Source: Odoribacter sp. (GTDB lineage: Bacteria > Bacteroidota > Bacteroidia > Bacteroidales > Prolixibacteraceae). From it: 64,000 nucleotides of DNA. This document shows positions 27,801-36,133 of the stretch, piece after piece (positions within the stretch are counted from its first letter, which is position 1; the number at the start of each line of letters is the position of its first letter). The notes under the pieces are model-generated. The model ran no database searches, was not told the DNA's origin, and saw only the letters and a list, made by a program, of their open reading frames with translations. Made by a program: the position numbers and the translations under genes. The stretch covers positions 39,499-103,498 of the forward strand of contig PNOH01000012.1 of assembly GCA_013824715.1 (NCBI GenBank), written 5' to 3'.

Positions 27801-28059
27801 CCTTTTTGCTGTCTTTAATGTTCTTGTATTCAGTGGTTAGGTTGAAGTTTGGGTCCGGATTAAGTGTATATCCTAAAATCTTTACAAACAGCTCTCTTAA
27901 AAAGCCTTCCTGAAACTGCTCTTCCTTACTGTTTCGAATGTTTTCCTGAATTTCCGGATTGCCAAAGTAGGATTTAAACTCGTCGTATTTTGCAGCAATT
28001 AGCTTAGAATCGAGCTGTTTCAAATACTTCCGTTCTACTGTTTTCTGGAAAAGGCTCAT
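24805..28059 (-). CDS. Type IIG-like restriction-modification enzyme (Eco57I-type)
   Basis: Single-chain restriction-modification enzyme of 1084 residues. The N-terminal ~200 residues carry a PD-(D/E)xK-like nuclease core: Asp88 in KKADGAI and Glu110-x-Lys112 in GIIELKG. The middle has adenine-methyltransferase motifs: CDPACGSGAFLNQALDFL (motif I, about 448-465) and DVVIGNPPYVQLSEF (motif IV, N-P-P-Y, about 635-649). The C-terminal part resembles the TaqI/Eco57I specificity domain, with HKNKAGSNYVKILEGG. No separate subunits adjoin it. Oddly, two perfect or near-perfect palindromes (26791-26808 and 27761-27784) lie inside the gene and both encode REHAPL; the first-in-protein copy (residues 94-99) sits between the nuclease Asp and ExK. 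The frame stays open, so the gene may be active. Confidence 0.85.
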   Translation of the reverse strand: MSLFQKTVERKYLKQLDSKLIAAKYDEFKSYFGNPEIQENIRNSKEEQFQEGFLRELFVKILGYTLNPDPNFNLTTEYKNIKDSKKADGAILTREHAPLSNTPVVAGIIELKGTNTTDLGKIEAQAFSYKNNQPNCVYVVTSNFEKLRFYIDNAIELIEFNLFTLTKPDFDTLFLCLAYDQIAKGIPKKIKEESVSQEDVITKKLYSDYSLFKRELHQNLVSQNPQFDALSLFRKSQKLLDRFLFLFFAEDRQLLPPNSVRMILDDWKDLQERDVEVPLYDRFKKYFGYLNTGFKGKRYDVFAYNGGLFEPDEVLDSVVIDDNLLYKNAIKLSEYDFISEVDVNILGHIFENSLNELDEIQAQLDGKEIDKAKTKRKKDGVFYTPKYITKYIVENTLGKLCSEKKAELQFNEEDYNNREHAPLHRKKTKQTLYEKLKTYQNWLLQLTICDPACGSGAFLNQALDFLIAEHRYIDELQAKLLGVPMILSDVEKSILENNLFGVDLNEESVEIAKLSLWLRTAQPNRKLNDLNNNIKCGNSLISDPAIAGDKAFDWDREFPQVFGREHGIIPTIEARKDATPDYLKLIKEKSLEAQAKAEQAINLSKEAAEISKKVYEYAEKLEEVSELDSMYGNNKNGFDVVIGNPPYVQLSEFSSTSEQMKKFLIDRYKSSMGRLNTFGFFVKLALKLSKANGLNSFIIPNTILTQEYYKKIRFDLLNESEIIEIIQFLELPFSGAVVENIILSFKNKVPNKNSNVKIVNSTIGKFITIKEIPQFDFLNNIDFNFNIYEKEENQSIMQKFEENTMKLGEISEVNQAIALKGSRDLWVHKNKAGSNYVKILEGGKNINRYSLEWGGDYLDYKREAIHSCNRTDIFESSEKIFFRRVANCLIGTLDSSQLYALHTIVVINIKENFKNNFKIKYILSLFNSKAFSFYYKENFSSTKTVFTEIGAQKVRELPIKQVEIENQKPFVEKADLMLSLNKELREASHKFQRSMQRKFDMEDLPGKLQNWYLLSYKEFIAELGKKKVKLSLKEEAEWEDYFLQEAEKALEFKTAIDTTDREIDQMVYQLYGLTDAEIKIVERA
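26791..26808. repeat. Palindromic insert inside the RM gene, copy 1
   Basis: CAAGGGAGCATGCTCCCT, whose 16-base core AGGGAGCATGCTCCCT is a perfect palindrome. On the minus (coding) strand it encodes REHAPL at about residues 417-422, between the nuclease/helical region and methyltransferase motif I. The same 18 bases recur at 27763-27780. Confidence 0.8.
27761..27784. repeat. Palindromic insert inside the RM gene, copy 2
   Basis: A perfect 24-base palindrome (GACAAGGGAGCA followed by its reverse complement). In the coding strand it gives T-REHAPL-S at residues 93-100, in the same frame as copy 1. It separates Asp88 from Glu110-x-Lys112 of the nuclease core. Confidence 0.85.
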
Positions 28060-28210
28060 GTCAAAGTTTGTGGCGATGGATTTGATGCCAATTTAAGGTT
28101 TTTTTGTCAAGTAGAATTATAACATCAAGATAAAGAACTAACAGAAATCGAATGATTTTCAACATCGCATAAAAAAATTCATTTTCAGATATGTATTTAA
28201 AAAAACTATA

Positions 28211-28247
28211 AAAAGAACCGTCCCTTTTCAGAAAGAACGGTTCTTTT
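28211..28247. terminator. Terminator between reductase and RM genes
   Basis: AAAAGAACCGT pairs with ACGGTTCTTTT (11 bp) around a 15-base loop that can pair further (CTTT/AAAG). It lies 17 bases past the stop of the minus-strand aldo/keto reductase; T-rich on both strands. Confidence 0.75.
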
Positions 28248-28263
28248 GGTTTTCAGGAATAGT

Positions 28264-29739
28264 TTATGCCAATAGCGCCACTGCTCTCCCGCCACTCTGA
28301 TCAACTGTGGCCACCTCTACTTTATCGCCTTCCTTTATTGAGGTTTCAAAAACAAAGGGTTTACTTTTAAGCGTTTGAGGCTGATGCTCTACTTCGCCGG
28401 CTTTAACACCATTCACCAAAACTTCATAGGTCATCAATGGTGCATCACCGGCAAAAGCAGTATCCCAAATCAATTTGTTCCCATCTTTCCGAAGGTTTCC
28501 GGGGGCGGTTAAGCCAACTTTTTCGATCTGGAAATAATTGGAATTGGGTTTAATCTGCGTTGCCTGTACTTCAATACGATTGCGTTCATTTTCCGGCATT
28601 CCGTTGGGCCTGACTTGTGCCGCATAAAAATTCTGGATCAACTGGCATTTCATCGGATCCTCATCAATCTGACCGATACCAATTATTAAAGTGTGAATTC
28701 CCGGAGTAGTCAGTGAATATTCGATAAGCGGACGGCTGGGCAGTTCGGGTGTGCCAATTTTCCTGAACACATCTTCAGGCACCCGCGACCAACGTGGTTC
28801 CTTGTGATAAATAGCAGCATCAGCAAATACTTTCATGGCAATAATGCCCATTCCTTTGGCTGAAGCCACAGGGATAACATTGTGCTGCATGTTGTATTTG
28901 GTTTTATCGTTTGCATTAATGGAAACGAGCATTCCTTCCAGAATTCCGTATTCGTCGCGTTGGATCAGTTCGACCATTGCCGGAGGGTTGGCATGTCCCG
29001 AGAAACCGATGTGCCGGACCAGTTTTTCATTTTTTGGGTTCATGCCTGTCAGGTTAGTACCATCCCGGAAATCACGAAGCGCCACCAATGCCCCAAAATT
29101 TCCATTGGGGTCGAGTGGCGTTTCCAGCCCCTCATAAAGCACATCAACTTCGTCCGTATTGTGTAAAGTATGTATCAAAATCATATCGAGGTAAGCGCCT
29201 TCAGGATAACCGCCCTTGTTATCGCCAAAAATCTGTGTGAGCGAACGTTTCAGATCGTCAACCGCGCACTTTACATTGGGCATCCCGTTCGACCAGTTGT
29301 TCACATTCTCTCTTTCTGTCCATCCGGGTTTTCCCCAGCGCATACAGGTTTTACTGGTCAGCCAGATGGATTTTCGGAGTTTTTCATCGTAATTCTCTTC
29401 TCCGGGAATCAGGTTCAGTATTTTAAAAGCTTTGTTAAAATTTAACTGGCTGCCTGCATATAGGTTCGATGTATCAAAATAATTGATCCCCAGTTTGAAC
29501 GCTTTCAGGATGATTGGCACTGGGTCCACGTCGGCAGGAGTCCATTGCAGCGAAGCCTGTCCACCCAGTGCAAGTGTAGTTACCTCAAAATCGAAGTTGC
29601 CAAATTTGCGCTTCATCGGAGCTGGCATTTTACCGGTAGAACAGCCTCCAAACGACAACATGGAAATTCCGGCTGTGGTTGCTGCCGAAACTTTGATAAA
29701 ATTACGACGCGATAACGGATATTTTTTTGATGGGTTCAT
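28264..29739 (-). CDS. Tat-exported aldo/keto reductase, probable lipoprotein
   Basis: Aldo/keto reductase of 491 residues with a twin-arginine leader (SRRNFIKVSAATTAGISML) that ends in a lipobox-like SFGGC, so it may be a Tat-exported lipoprotein. The reductase barrel spans about residues 45-370. The catalytic tetrad is recognisable: Asp and Tyr in NYFDTSNLY, Lys in LTSKTCMRWG and His in ILIHTLHNT. Enzymes of this fold reduce carbonyls with NADPH, but their exported relatives lack a proven cofactor route. A beta-sandwich-like C-terminal part (LRKDGNKLIWDTAFAG to the end) is shared with the paralogue upstream, which extends further with a type IX sorting domain. A 22-base block before the start is shared with that paralogue. 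Confidence 0.85.
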   Translation of the reverse strand: MNPSKKYPLSRRNFIKVSAATTAGISMLSFGGCSTGKMPAPMKRKFGNFDFEVTTLALGGQASLQWTPADVDPVPIILKAFKLGINYFDTSNLYAGSQLNFNKAFKILNLIPGEENYDEKLRKSIWLTSKTCMRWGKPGWTERENVNNWSNGMPNVKCAVDDLKRSLTQIFGDNKGGYPEGAYLDMILIHTLHNTDEVDVLYEGLETPLDPNGNFGALVALRDFRDGTNLTGMNPKNEKLVRHIGFSGHANPPAMVELIQRDEYGILEGMLVSINANDKTKYNMQHNVIPVASAKGMGIIAMKVFADAAIYHKEPRWSRVPEDVFRKIGTPELPSRPLIEYSLTTPGIHTLIIGIGQIDEDPMKCQLIQNFYAAQVRPNGMPENERNRIEVQATQIKPNSNYFQIEKVGLTAPGNLRKDGNKLIWDTAFAGDAPLMTYEVLVNGVKAGEVEHQPQTLKSKPFVFETSIKEGDKVEVATVDQSGGRAVALLA

Positions 29740-29783
29740 AATAAAAGTATTTAGTTGGTTACAATTAAGGAATTTATAAAAAG

Positions 29784-31544
29784 TTATTGTTTGATGAATT
29801 TTTCACTGCTTCCATCAGTAAATCTTACGAAGTATATGCCTTTACGCAAGTTTGAAACATCAAATTTAGCTTGAGTTCCGTTTGCTGTTTTTTCGATCAG
29901 TTTCTCACCAACGGTATTGTAAATTGAGACTCTTGAATTAGCTGTTGCAATGTATCTCACTGCCAATTCAGTTTGAACCGGGTTCGGGTAAAGCTGAACT
30001 TTTTTCTTATCTTTTGAAATTACAGGCGCAGAAACTGCCAGAACCAGAAAACCAACAGCCCTGTTGCCATTTTGGTCAACCGCGGCAATCTCAATTTTAT
30101 CGCCTGATTTTGCTAAAATTTCAAAAGTAAAGGGCATACTTTTCAGAGTTTGAGGCTGATGTTCAACTTCTCCGGCTTTTACGCCATTCACCAAAATCTC
30201 ATAAGCTTTCAATGGTGCATCTCCGGCAAAAGCGTTATCCCAGATTATTATATTTCCCTCATTCCGGAGGTTTCGGGGTTTAGTGAGCCCAACTTTTGGC
30301 AATTGAAAATAGTTCGAGTTTGGTTTAAGAGTTTTTGTGAGTTCTTCAATCCTTTTCCGTTCTGTTTCTGAAATGCCATTCTTATCTATTTGTGCGGCAT
30401 TTAAATTCTGAATTAATTGGCATTTAAGAGGATCTTCATCAATATGTCCAATACCCATAATGGCTGTATGAACTCCGGGAGTTGTCAGGGTATATTCGAT
30501 GAGTAACCGACTCGGCAACTCATCTGTTCCAACTTTGCGATACAAATCGGCAGAAGAGACCGTATAACGATTATCTTTACTGTACAAAGCAGCATCTGCA
30601 AAGACCTTCATGGCAATAATTGCCATACCTTTGGCTGATGCTACGGGTATCAAATTGTTTTGCATGCTGTATTTGGTTTTGTCGTTTGCATTCATAGCAA
30701 CTAATACTGCTTCAAGAAGTCCAAATTCATCGCGTTGAATCATATCTACCATTACTGGCGGACTACCATGACCAGAAAATCCAATGTGACGTATTAACTT
30801 TTCATTTTTGGGATTCATTCCCGTTAGATTAGTACCATCACGAAAATCGCGCAGCACAACTAAGGCTCCGAAATTTCCATTTACATCAAGTGGAGTTTCC
30901 AATCCTTCATATAACACATCAACAGTTTCCATGTTACTGACCGAATGAATCAAAATTATATCCAAGTATGCACCATCAGGATAAAAACCTTTGTTATCAC
31001 CAAAAATCTGCGTAAGTGAATGTTTTAAATCGTCAACTGCACATTTCACCGAAGGTATTCCAATAGATGAATTTCTGATATTTGCACGTTCCGGATATCC
31101 GGACTTTCCCCACCTCATATGTGTTTTGCTGGTTAGCCAAATTGATTTCCTCAGTTTTTCGTCATAATTTGCTACTCCGGGTATTAGATTTAATACCTTA
31201 AAAGCCCTGTTGTAATTTATTTGACTTCCGCCATAAATATTTGATGTGTCAAAATAATTAATACCAAGCTTAACAGCCTTAACAATTATCGAAACCGGAT
31301 CAAGATCCGACAGAATATGCTGAATTGCAGCTTGTCCACCTAACCCCATGGTGGTTACCTCGAAATTGATGTTCCCAAATTTACGTTTTGCTATTGAAGG
31401 CAATTGCCCTACTGCCATAACGCTGTTTAACGATGATTTTGTATTGTAGAGATAGAGCGGCAAAATAGAAATTCCCGCGGTACTTGCAACAGAGGCTCTG
31501 ATGAAATTCCGGCGCGATAAAGGATTGGATATAGATTTGCTCAT
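29784..31544 (-). CDS. Tat-exported aldo/keto reductase with type IX secretion sorting domain
   Basis: Paralogue of the downstream reductase, 586 residues from the ATG at 31544 (MSKSISNPLSRRNF). It has a twin-arginine leader (SRRNFIRASVASTAGISIL) without a lipobox Cys, an aldo/keto reductase barrel with tetrad residues in NYFDTSNIYGG, LTSKTHMRWG and DIILIHSVSN, and the same beta-rich extension. The last ~75 residues form a Por/type IX C-terminal sorting domain: VQLYPNPVQTELAVRY, SIYNTVGEKLIE and LRKGIYFVRFTDG, ending KFIKQ. Type IX cargo normally crosses the inner membrane by Sec, so a Tat leader with this domain is odd. The longer frame to 31622 lacks the usual leader position. Divergent from the third reductase. 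Confidence 0.85.
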   Translation of the reverse strand: MSKSISNPLSRRNFIRASVASTAGISILPLYLYNTKSSLNSVMAVGQLPSIAKRKFGNINFEVTTMGLGGQAAIQHILSDLDPVSIIVKAVKLGINYFDTSNIYGGSQINYNRAFKVLNLIPGVANYDEKLRKSIWLTSKTHMRWGKSGYPERANIRNSSIGIPSVKCAVDDLKHSLTQIFGDNKGFYPDGAYLDIILIHSVSNMETVDVLYEGLETPLDVNGNFGALVVLRDFRDGTNLTGMNPKNEKLIRHIGFSGHGSPPVMVDMIQRDEFGLLEAVLVAMNANDKTKYSMQNNLIPVASAKGMAIIAMKVFADAALYSKDNRYTVSSADLYRKVGTDELPSRLLIEYTLTTPGVHTAIMGIGHIDEDPLKCQLIQNLNAAQIDKNGISETERKRIEELTKTLKPNSNYFQLPKVGLTKPRNLRNEGNIIIWDNAFAGDAPLKAYEILVNGVKAGEVEHQPQTLKSMPFTFEILAKSGDKIEIAAVDQNGNRAVGFLVLAVSAPVISKDKKKVQLYPNPVQTELAVRYIATANSRVSIYNTVGEKLIEKTANGTQAKFDVSNLRKGIYFVRFTDGSSEKFIKQ

Positions 31545-31710
31545 AATGTCAGATTTTATTTGGTTAAAATTAAGGAATTTACAGGAGAATTCCATTGTCA
31601 TCAATAATTCATACATCAACAAACTTTTGATTAGATTCTTTGTGATTTATTGTAACTTGCAGGGATATTGGTGCAAACGGAACAAGTTCTATATCTTAAT
31701 AATAATCAAT

Positions 31711-32682
31711 ATGAAACGTCGCGATTTTATCAGTAAAACAGCAATGGCTGCTCCGGTTTTTAGCCTTTTCCCGGCCGATCTTTCTTTTATTACAAGGGAA
31801 ACGCCGCCAGCAGGTAAGCTCGAAAAGAGATCGCTGGGCAAGACCGGCGAAATGCTTTCGATGATCGGATTCGGTGGAATAATTGTCAAGGATGCCTCTC
31901 CCGAAGATGCAGCTTCGATTGTGAAATTTGCAATTGATGCAGGCGTGAACCATTTCGATGTGGCGCCATCGTATGGCGATGCCGAAATTAAATTAGGTCC
32001 AGCGCTGGAACCCTACAGGAAAGATGTCTTTCTATCATGTAAAACCACAAAGCGTACCAAAGATGATGCCCGAAAAGAATTGGAACAATCGCTTAAAAAC
32101 CTTCGGACTGACCATTTTGATCTGTATCAGTTGCATGCTGTAACTTCGCTTGACGATGTTAAAACGATTTTTGCCCCAGGCGGAGCGCTCGAAACATTCA
32201 GGGAAGCCAGGGAAGAAGGAAAAATCAGATACCTCGGATTTTCGGCCCACTCGGTTGAAGCCGCGATGGCTTTAATGAATGGCTTTGAATTCGATTCCAT
32301 CATGTTCCCCTTTAATTTCGCCACCTGGAATGTCGGCAATTTCGGTCCACAGGTGCTCGAACTTGCCCATCAAAAACAGATGGGGATAATAGCCCTGAAA
32401 GCGATGGCCAAAGGTCCCTGGCCACAAAACGCTGACCGGTCGAAATATCCAAAATGCTGGTACGAACCTCTTTTGGGTGAAGAAGATATTAGGATGGGAT
32501 TACGTTTTACCTTGTCGCATCCGGTAACAAATGCAATCACCCCGGGCGAAGCCGGGCTGTTTAAAATTGCCATTAACATGAGAGAGACACTAAGTCCGTT
32601 AAGCAGCAAGGAGATAGAAACAATTAAAATAAAAGCAGCAACTGTTATTCCACTGTTTAAATATTCCAATGCCAAATCATAG
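31711..32682 (+). CDS. Tat-exported aldo/keto reductase (smaller type)
   Basis: Aldo/keto reductase of 323 residues with a twin-arginine leader at the start (MKRRDFISKTAMAAPVFSLF). The barrel contains LGKTGEMLSMIGFGGI and tetrad residues Asp/Tyr in NHFDVAPSYGDAE, Lys in LSCKTTKRT and His in DLYQLHAVTS. It lacks the C-terminal beta-rich extension of the two minus-strand reductases and is more like the general YccK/COG1453-like group. The open frame begins much earlier (31501), but I choose the ATG at 31711 because it starts the leader. Its promoter must lie in the 166 bases shared with the divergent paralogue. Confidence 0.87.
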   Translation: MKRRDFISKTAMAAPVFSLFPADLSFITRETPPAGKLEKRSLGKTGEMLSMIGFGGIIVKDASPEDAASIVKFAIDAGVNHFDVAPSYGDAEIKLGPALEPYRKDVFLSCKTTKRTKDDARKELEQSLKNLRTDHFDLYQLHAVTSLDDVKTIFAPGGALETFREAREEGKIRYLGFSAHSVEAAMALMNGFEFDSIMFPFNFATWNVGNFGPQVLELAHQKQMGIIALKAMAKGPWPQNADRSKYPKCWYEPLLGEEDIRMGLRFTLSHPVTNAITPGEAGLFKIAINMRETLSPLSSKEIETIKIKAATVIPLFKYSNAKS

Positions 32683-32706
32683 CATTAAAAATAATTCTGT
32701 ATTGGT

Positions 32707-33603
32707 CTAACGTAAACGTCCGCACCGCACCCAAATTTTTCCCATGTCAAGATTGATCTGAGCAGGAATTTTCAACTGTCCAGGCTCGCCATCAAAATGA
32801 TAATATAATGTGTCGGCCAGTTCCAGATCAATTTGTTTGGCTTTGTAACATTCAACAAATGGAAGTTTGGGTATCTGCCTGGTAAAAAGTGCGATTATAA
32901 AAACCGGCATCCAGATTTTTGAAAATTTCTTCACTACCACCACATCAATCAATCCATCGGTCATGCTGGCTGAAGGAGCGATATACGCGTTGTTCCCGAA
33001 CTGGGAAACATTGGCAAAAGTGATCAGGAAAACGGATTCCGCGATCTGTACTCCATCTATTTTCATCCGAACTTCAACCGGTTTCAAAAATATAATTTCC
33101 TGAACAACCAGTTTCACATATCTGAGAAAACCACGCGAGACAGACTTACTCATCTTATAGGCAATCAGGGCATCGAAGCCAATCCCGCTGGTACATAAAA
33201 AACGCTGATCGTTGAGTTTGCATACATCCAGATGAAGTGTTTTTCCTTCAATCAAGGTGCGGGCACTTTTGCGCATATTCATCGAAATCCCTAATTCACG
33301 CGCAAGGCCGTTTCCCGAACCTATCGGGATAATTCCCATCGGTGTAAGGGTGCCGATTAAACCCTGTGCCACTTCATTCACAGTCCCGTCCCCACCAACA
33401 GCCACCACCAGATCGAACCCATGTGAGGAAGCATTCGCAGCAAGCTCAATTGCATGTCCGCGACGTTGAGTAAATACAAATTCTACTTCGCAGCCGTTCT
33501 TTTTCAGGAATGGGATGACAATGTCAACGGAGATGGCTCCATTTCCATTTCCGGCATATTTATTAATAATCAGAAAAATTTTCTTAGGCTTTGCTTGTTT
33601 CAT
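32707..33603 (-). CDS. Diacylglycerol/sphingosine kinase-family lipid kinase
   Basis: Lipid kinase of 298 residues in the DAGK catalytic / YegS / LCB5 family. The nucleotide-binding glycine loop VAVGGDGTVNEVAQGL (about residues 60-75) and the GSGNGLARELGI motif (about 90-101) are clear. These enzymes phosphorylate diacylglycerol or sphingoid bases; Bacteroidota make sphingolipids, so a sphingoid substrate is possible, but the sequence does not decide it. It is 49 bases from the LtaS-like gene, whose stop lies upstream on the same strand, so both envelope-lipid genes may be cotranscribed. Confidence 0.9.
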   Translation of the reverse strand: MKQAKPKKIFLIINKYAGNGNGAISVDIVIPFLKKNGCEVEFVFTQRRGHAIELAANASSHGFDLVVAVGGDGTVNEVAQGLIGTLTPMGIIPIGSGNGLARELGISMNMRKSARTLIEGKTLHLDVCKLNDQRFLCTSGIGFDALIAYKMSKSVSRGFLRYVKLVVQEIIFLKPVEVRMKIDGVQIAESVFLITFANVSQFGNNAYIAPSASMTDGLIDVVVVKKFSKIWMPVFIIALFTRQIPKLPFVECYKAKQIDLELADTLYYHFDGEPGQLKIPAQINLDMGKIWVRCGRLR

Positions 33604-33652
33604 TATTTGGATATCTACTTTTTCAGACGTAATGAATTTCGTCTATATTCTT

Positions 33653-35500
33653 TTAACGACCAATAAAATCATTGTGCAAAACCTGCATATAGGCTTTGGG
33701 GAACTTCAAATCAACCAGCTTTTCCGTACCAGGGTTCGAAACAAAATCATTGGTATTCTGATCGAAATAAAAGCAACCTTCAGGAACAACATAGCCCCAG
33801 CCCGAATCAAGCATATAAAATGCATAAGGATGCACAGTAAAAAAGTCTTTTGCAAATGGAGCCGGATCAGACTCCCAACCCAACTGATGAACGAGGGATG
33901 TACCAAAATCAACCTGTTGGGTAATGGTTTCAATCCGTTGCAAAGAATCAATCACCCCACCCGACCAAATCAACGGAATACGATAACTGGCAGGTTCGGT
34001 TATATCAGTTGGACCAGGCGGCAAAGTTCCATGATCGGAAGTTACAATCAATAAAGTATTGTCCCAAAGCGGCGATTTCCTGAATCCATCAATAAATACG
34101 CCCAAACAACTATCGGTGTAGGCCACTGAATTCAGGTACCTCTCATCGTTCGAACTTCCTTTGATCTTCAAAAATGGTACATCATAGGGCGGATGGCTGC
34201 TTACCATGTATATGGTTTTCATGAAAGGTTCCTTTTCCGATTTCAGGTCTTCCAAAGCCCTTTCAAAAACGTAGCCGTCGGGAACGCCCCATTTCGACAT
34301 CCGCCCCAATTCTGATGGAAAATCATTTTTTGTAGTTATTTTTCCATAATTGCCCTGCAACACAAAAGTTTTCAGGTTATAAAAATTAATATCGCCACCA
34401 TAATAAAATGAAGTATTATAATTATGCCTGTTAAAGTACTCCGGAAGTAAAGTTAAACTACTTGCTTTTTCAGGATATACCATAATGGATGTCCTCAGCA
34501 GCGAAGGATATCCACCCAGAAGAGCCGAAATGCCCCGATCGGAACGATTTCCTGTGGAGTAAAAATTCGTAAATACCGTACTTTTTGTACAAAGCGAATC
34601 CAGATTGGGTGCAATTCCACGCATTCCACCCAGCGGGGCTATTACCTTATTCGAGAAACCTTCCAGAATAATCAGGATTACATTGGATTGTTTCTCCGTA
34701 TTCAGTTTAAAGAGCTGTGGCCTCTGAATCAATGTATCCACCTCCATAAATTGGTTAAAAATCTGCTCACTATCTTCTTTTGGCATTGTGGTGCAAGGAT
34801 TGTTGAGCCGATTTCGCTTTTCGAGCGATTTGGCAAAATTCCACAAGTAATTACTGGCAGCTTGGTTGACATAGAGTTTCGGACTAAAAGCTACCGAACT
34901 CAGATTTAGCGGTGAAGTATCTAAACCACTCCTGATTGGAATAATTAAGCAGGCAACTAAAAATAGCCGTAAAAGGGAAGTATTCCATTTGACTTTTCCG
35001 TTGATAGCAACACCTTCAGGAAAAAATAGCCGGTAAAGAAATCCAAATCCAACCAATAAACTACCCGCAATAAGTACGCCTGACATGACATCAGCAATCG
35101 AGACCGATGCACTCATCGCCACCGGATCGTTGATGTAATTAAAAGCGGTAACATTTACACGGGTTCCCCAATGAGGATAGAGGCCCAGGTCGAGAACCAC
35201 TAAAAAAGATGCCACGATTAAAAAAACAAGTGTGAAAATCCAAAAGAAACTATTCACAAACCGCAGGGATAAAAAAAACCGCAGGGAAAGCATCAATCCC
35301 GGAAGAACCAACAAATAACAAGCCGTGGAGACATCCATTTTTAAGCCATAAGCAAAAATCAGTAGAACTTCATCAACCGATAATTGACTGGTTGACCTCC
35401 AATTGAATATCAGAAAGAGAACTTTGGCAAGCCAGAAGAAAATCATCCAAAAGATGAAATACTTAAAGAACCGGAAAACCTGATTTGCTGCAAAGGCCAT
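33653..35500 (-). CDS. LtaS-like sulfatase-fold membrane phosphoglycerol transferase
   Basis: Integral membrane enzyme of 615 residues. Five N-terminal transmembrane helices (within about residues 5-190) precede an extracytoplasmic alkaline-phosphatase/sulfatase domain. Landmarks are NVILIILEGFSNK with the first metal-binding Glu, TNFYSTGNRSDRG with the likely nucleophile Thr/Ser region, GGDINFYNLKTF and TSDHGTLPPGP with the Asp-His metal pair. Such enzymes transfer phosphoglycerol, phosphoethanolamine or similar groups to envelope lipids or glycans. An 11-codon longer frame starts with TTG inside a promoter box, so I use the ATG at 35500. The lipid kinase downstream suggests a shared role in lipid head-group handling. 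Confidence 0.87.
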   Translation of the reverse strand: MAFAANQVFRFFKYFIFWMIFFWLAKVLFLIFNWRSTSQLSVDEVLLIFAYGLKMDVSTACYLLVLPGLMLSLRFFLSLRFVNSFFWIFTLVFLIVASFLVVLDLGLYPHWGTRVNVTAFNYINDPVAMSASVSIADVMSGVLIAGSLLVGFGFLYRLFFPEGVAINGKVKWNTSLLRLFLVACLIIPIRSGLDTSPLNLSSVAFSPKLYVNQAASNYLWNFAKSLEKRNRLNNPCTTMPKEDSEQIFNQFMEVDTLIQRPQLFKLNTEKQSNVILIILEGFSNKVIAPLGGMRGIAPNLDSLCTKSTVFTNFYSTGNRSDRGISALLGGYPSLLRTSIMVYPEKASSLTLLPEYFNRHNYNTSFYYGGDINFYNLKTFVLQGNYGKITTKNDFPSELGRMSKWGVPDGYVFERALEDLKSEKEPFMKTIYMVSSHPPYDVPFLKIKGSSNDERYLNSVAYTDSCLGVFIDGFRKSPLWDNTLLIVTSDHGTLPPGPTDITEPASYRIPLIWSGGVIDSLQRIETITQQVDFGTSLVHQLGWESDPAPFAKDFFTVHPYAFYMLDSGWGYVVPEGCFYFDQNTNDFVSNPGTEKLVDLKFPKAYMQVLHNDFIGR

Positions 35501-35530
35501 GATAATTACAATTGAATTATAAAAGGATTG

Positions 35531-35538
35531 CAAATATA
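35531..35538 (-). promoter_or_regulatory. Bacteroidota -7 promoter box for the LtaS-like gene
   Basis: TATATTTG on the minus strand, 30 bases before the ATG at 35500; it overlaps the TTG at 35533 and so argues against that start. Confidence 0.65.
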
Positions 35539-36000
35539 TAAAAACTGCTCCTTTCGGACTTTGTCATTCTTGCATTTGACATGAATTATTGATGCAATTT
35601 AAAAAACCAACGTAAAGGAGAAAAATTATTATTGAAAATCCTGAATCGGGAACGCAGATTTCGATATAACCTCAAGTTTCAACATGAAACATGATTTTTA
35701 CTATTTATTTAATAATGAAGCCTTTTAATATCTTTTATCTTTTTTATACTATTTATTCTATCTTTTTATTTTATTTCTAAAAATTATACTGACTATTTGA
35801 AAATCATGCATTTAAAATCACAAATAGAAATCTTATTTTTTACATTTTTTAGTTATTACCCCCATATATTTTGTGCTAAAATCTATTTATTAATACTTTT
35901 TTCACATTATACCCCTATATATTTTGTATTTTATTTGTTAATTTATCTTTAATTCACACATACCCCCATTTTACAATCATTCATATTTCGGAATATTGGA
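35539..36000 (+). promoter_or_regulatory. AT-rich leader of nitrogen cluster with repeated TACCCC motifs
   Basis: Gene-free region. TACCCCCATATATTTTGT at 35857-35874 and TACCCCTATATATTTTGT at 35910-35927 differ at one base and start 53 bases apart; a shorter copy, TACCCCCAT, begins at 35961, 51 bases further on. The even spacing (about five helix turns) upstream of a PII/ammonium-transporter cluster suggests operator sites. Confidence 0.5.
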
Positions 36001-36008
36001 TACTTTTG
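36001..36008 (+). promoter_or_regulatory. Candidate -7 promoter box for the nitrogen cluster
   Basis: TACTTTTG, full match to TAnnTTTG, about 126 bases before the ATG at 36134. This implies a leader of ~115 bases, which can fold locally (GAAAAA...TTTTTC around 36039-36060). Confidence 0.5.
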
Positions 36009-36133
36009 ACCAAGTGTATTAAAAAAAAGGAGTTCATTCAGAAAAAGCACATTTTTTTCAGAATACTACCAAATCGAAAAATGAATTCACCGAAAATAGA
36101 TCATTAAGAGTTTAACCCTAAAAATTGAGAAGC

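Noticed and set aside
35539..36133. Sigma-54 promoter for the amt cluster
   Set aside because: I found no GG-N10-GC pair; only a TAnnTTTG box is visible.
36125..36133. TTG start for the outer-membrane-like gene
   Set aside because: An ATG three codons later gives the expected leader.
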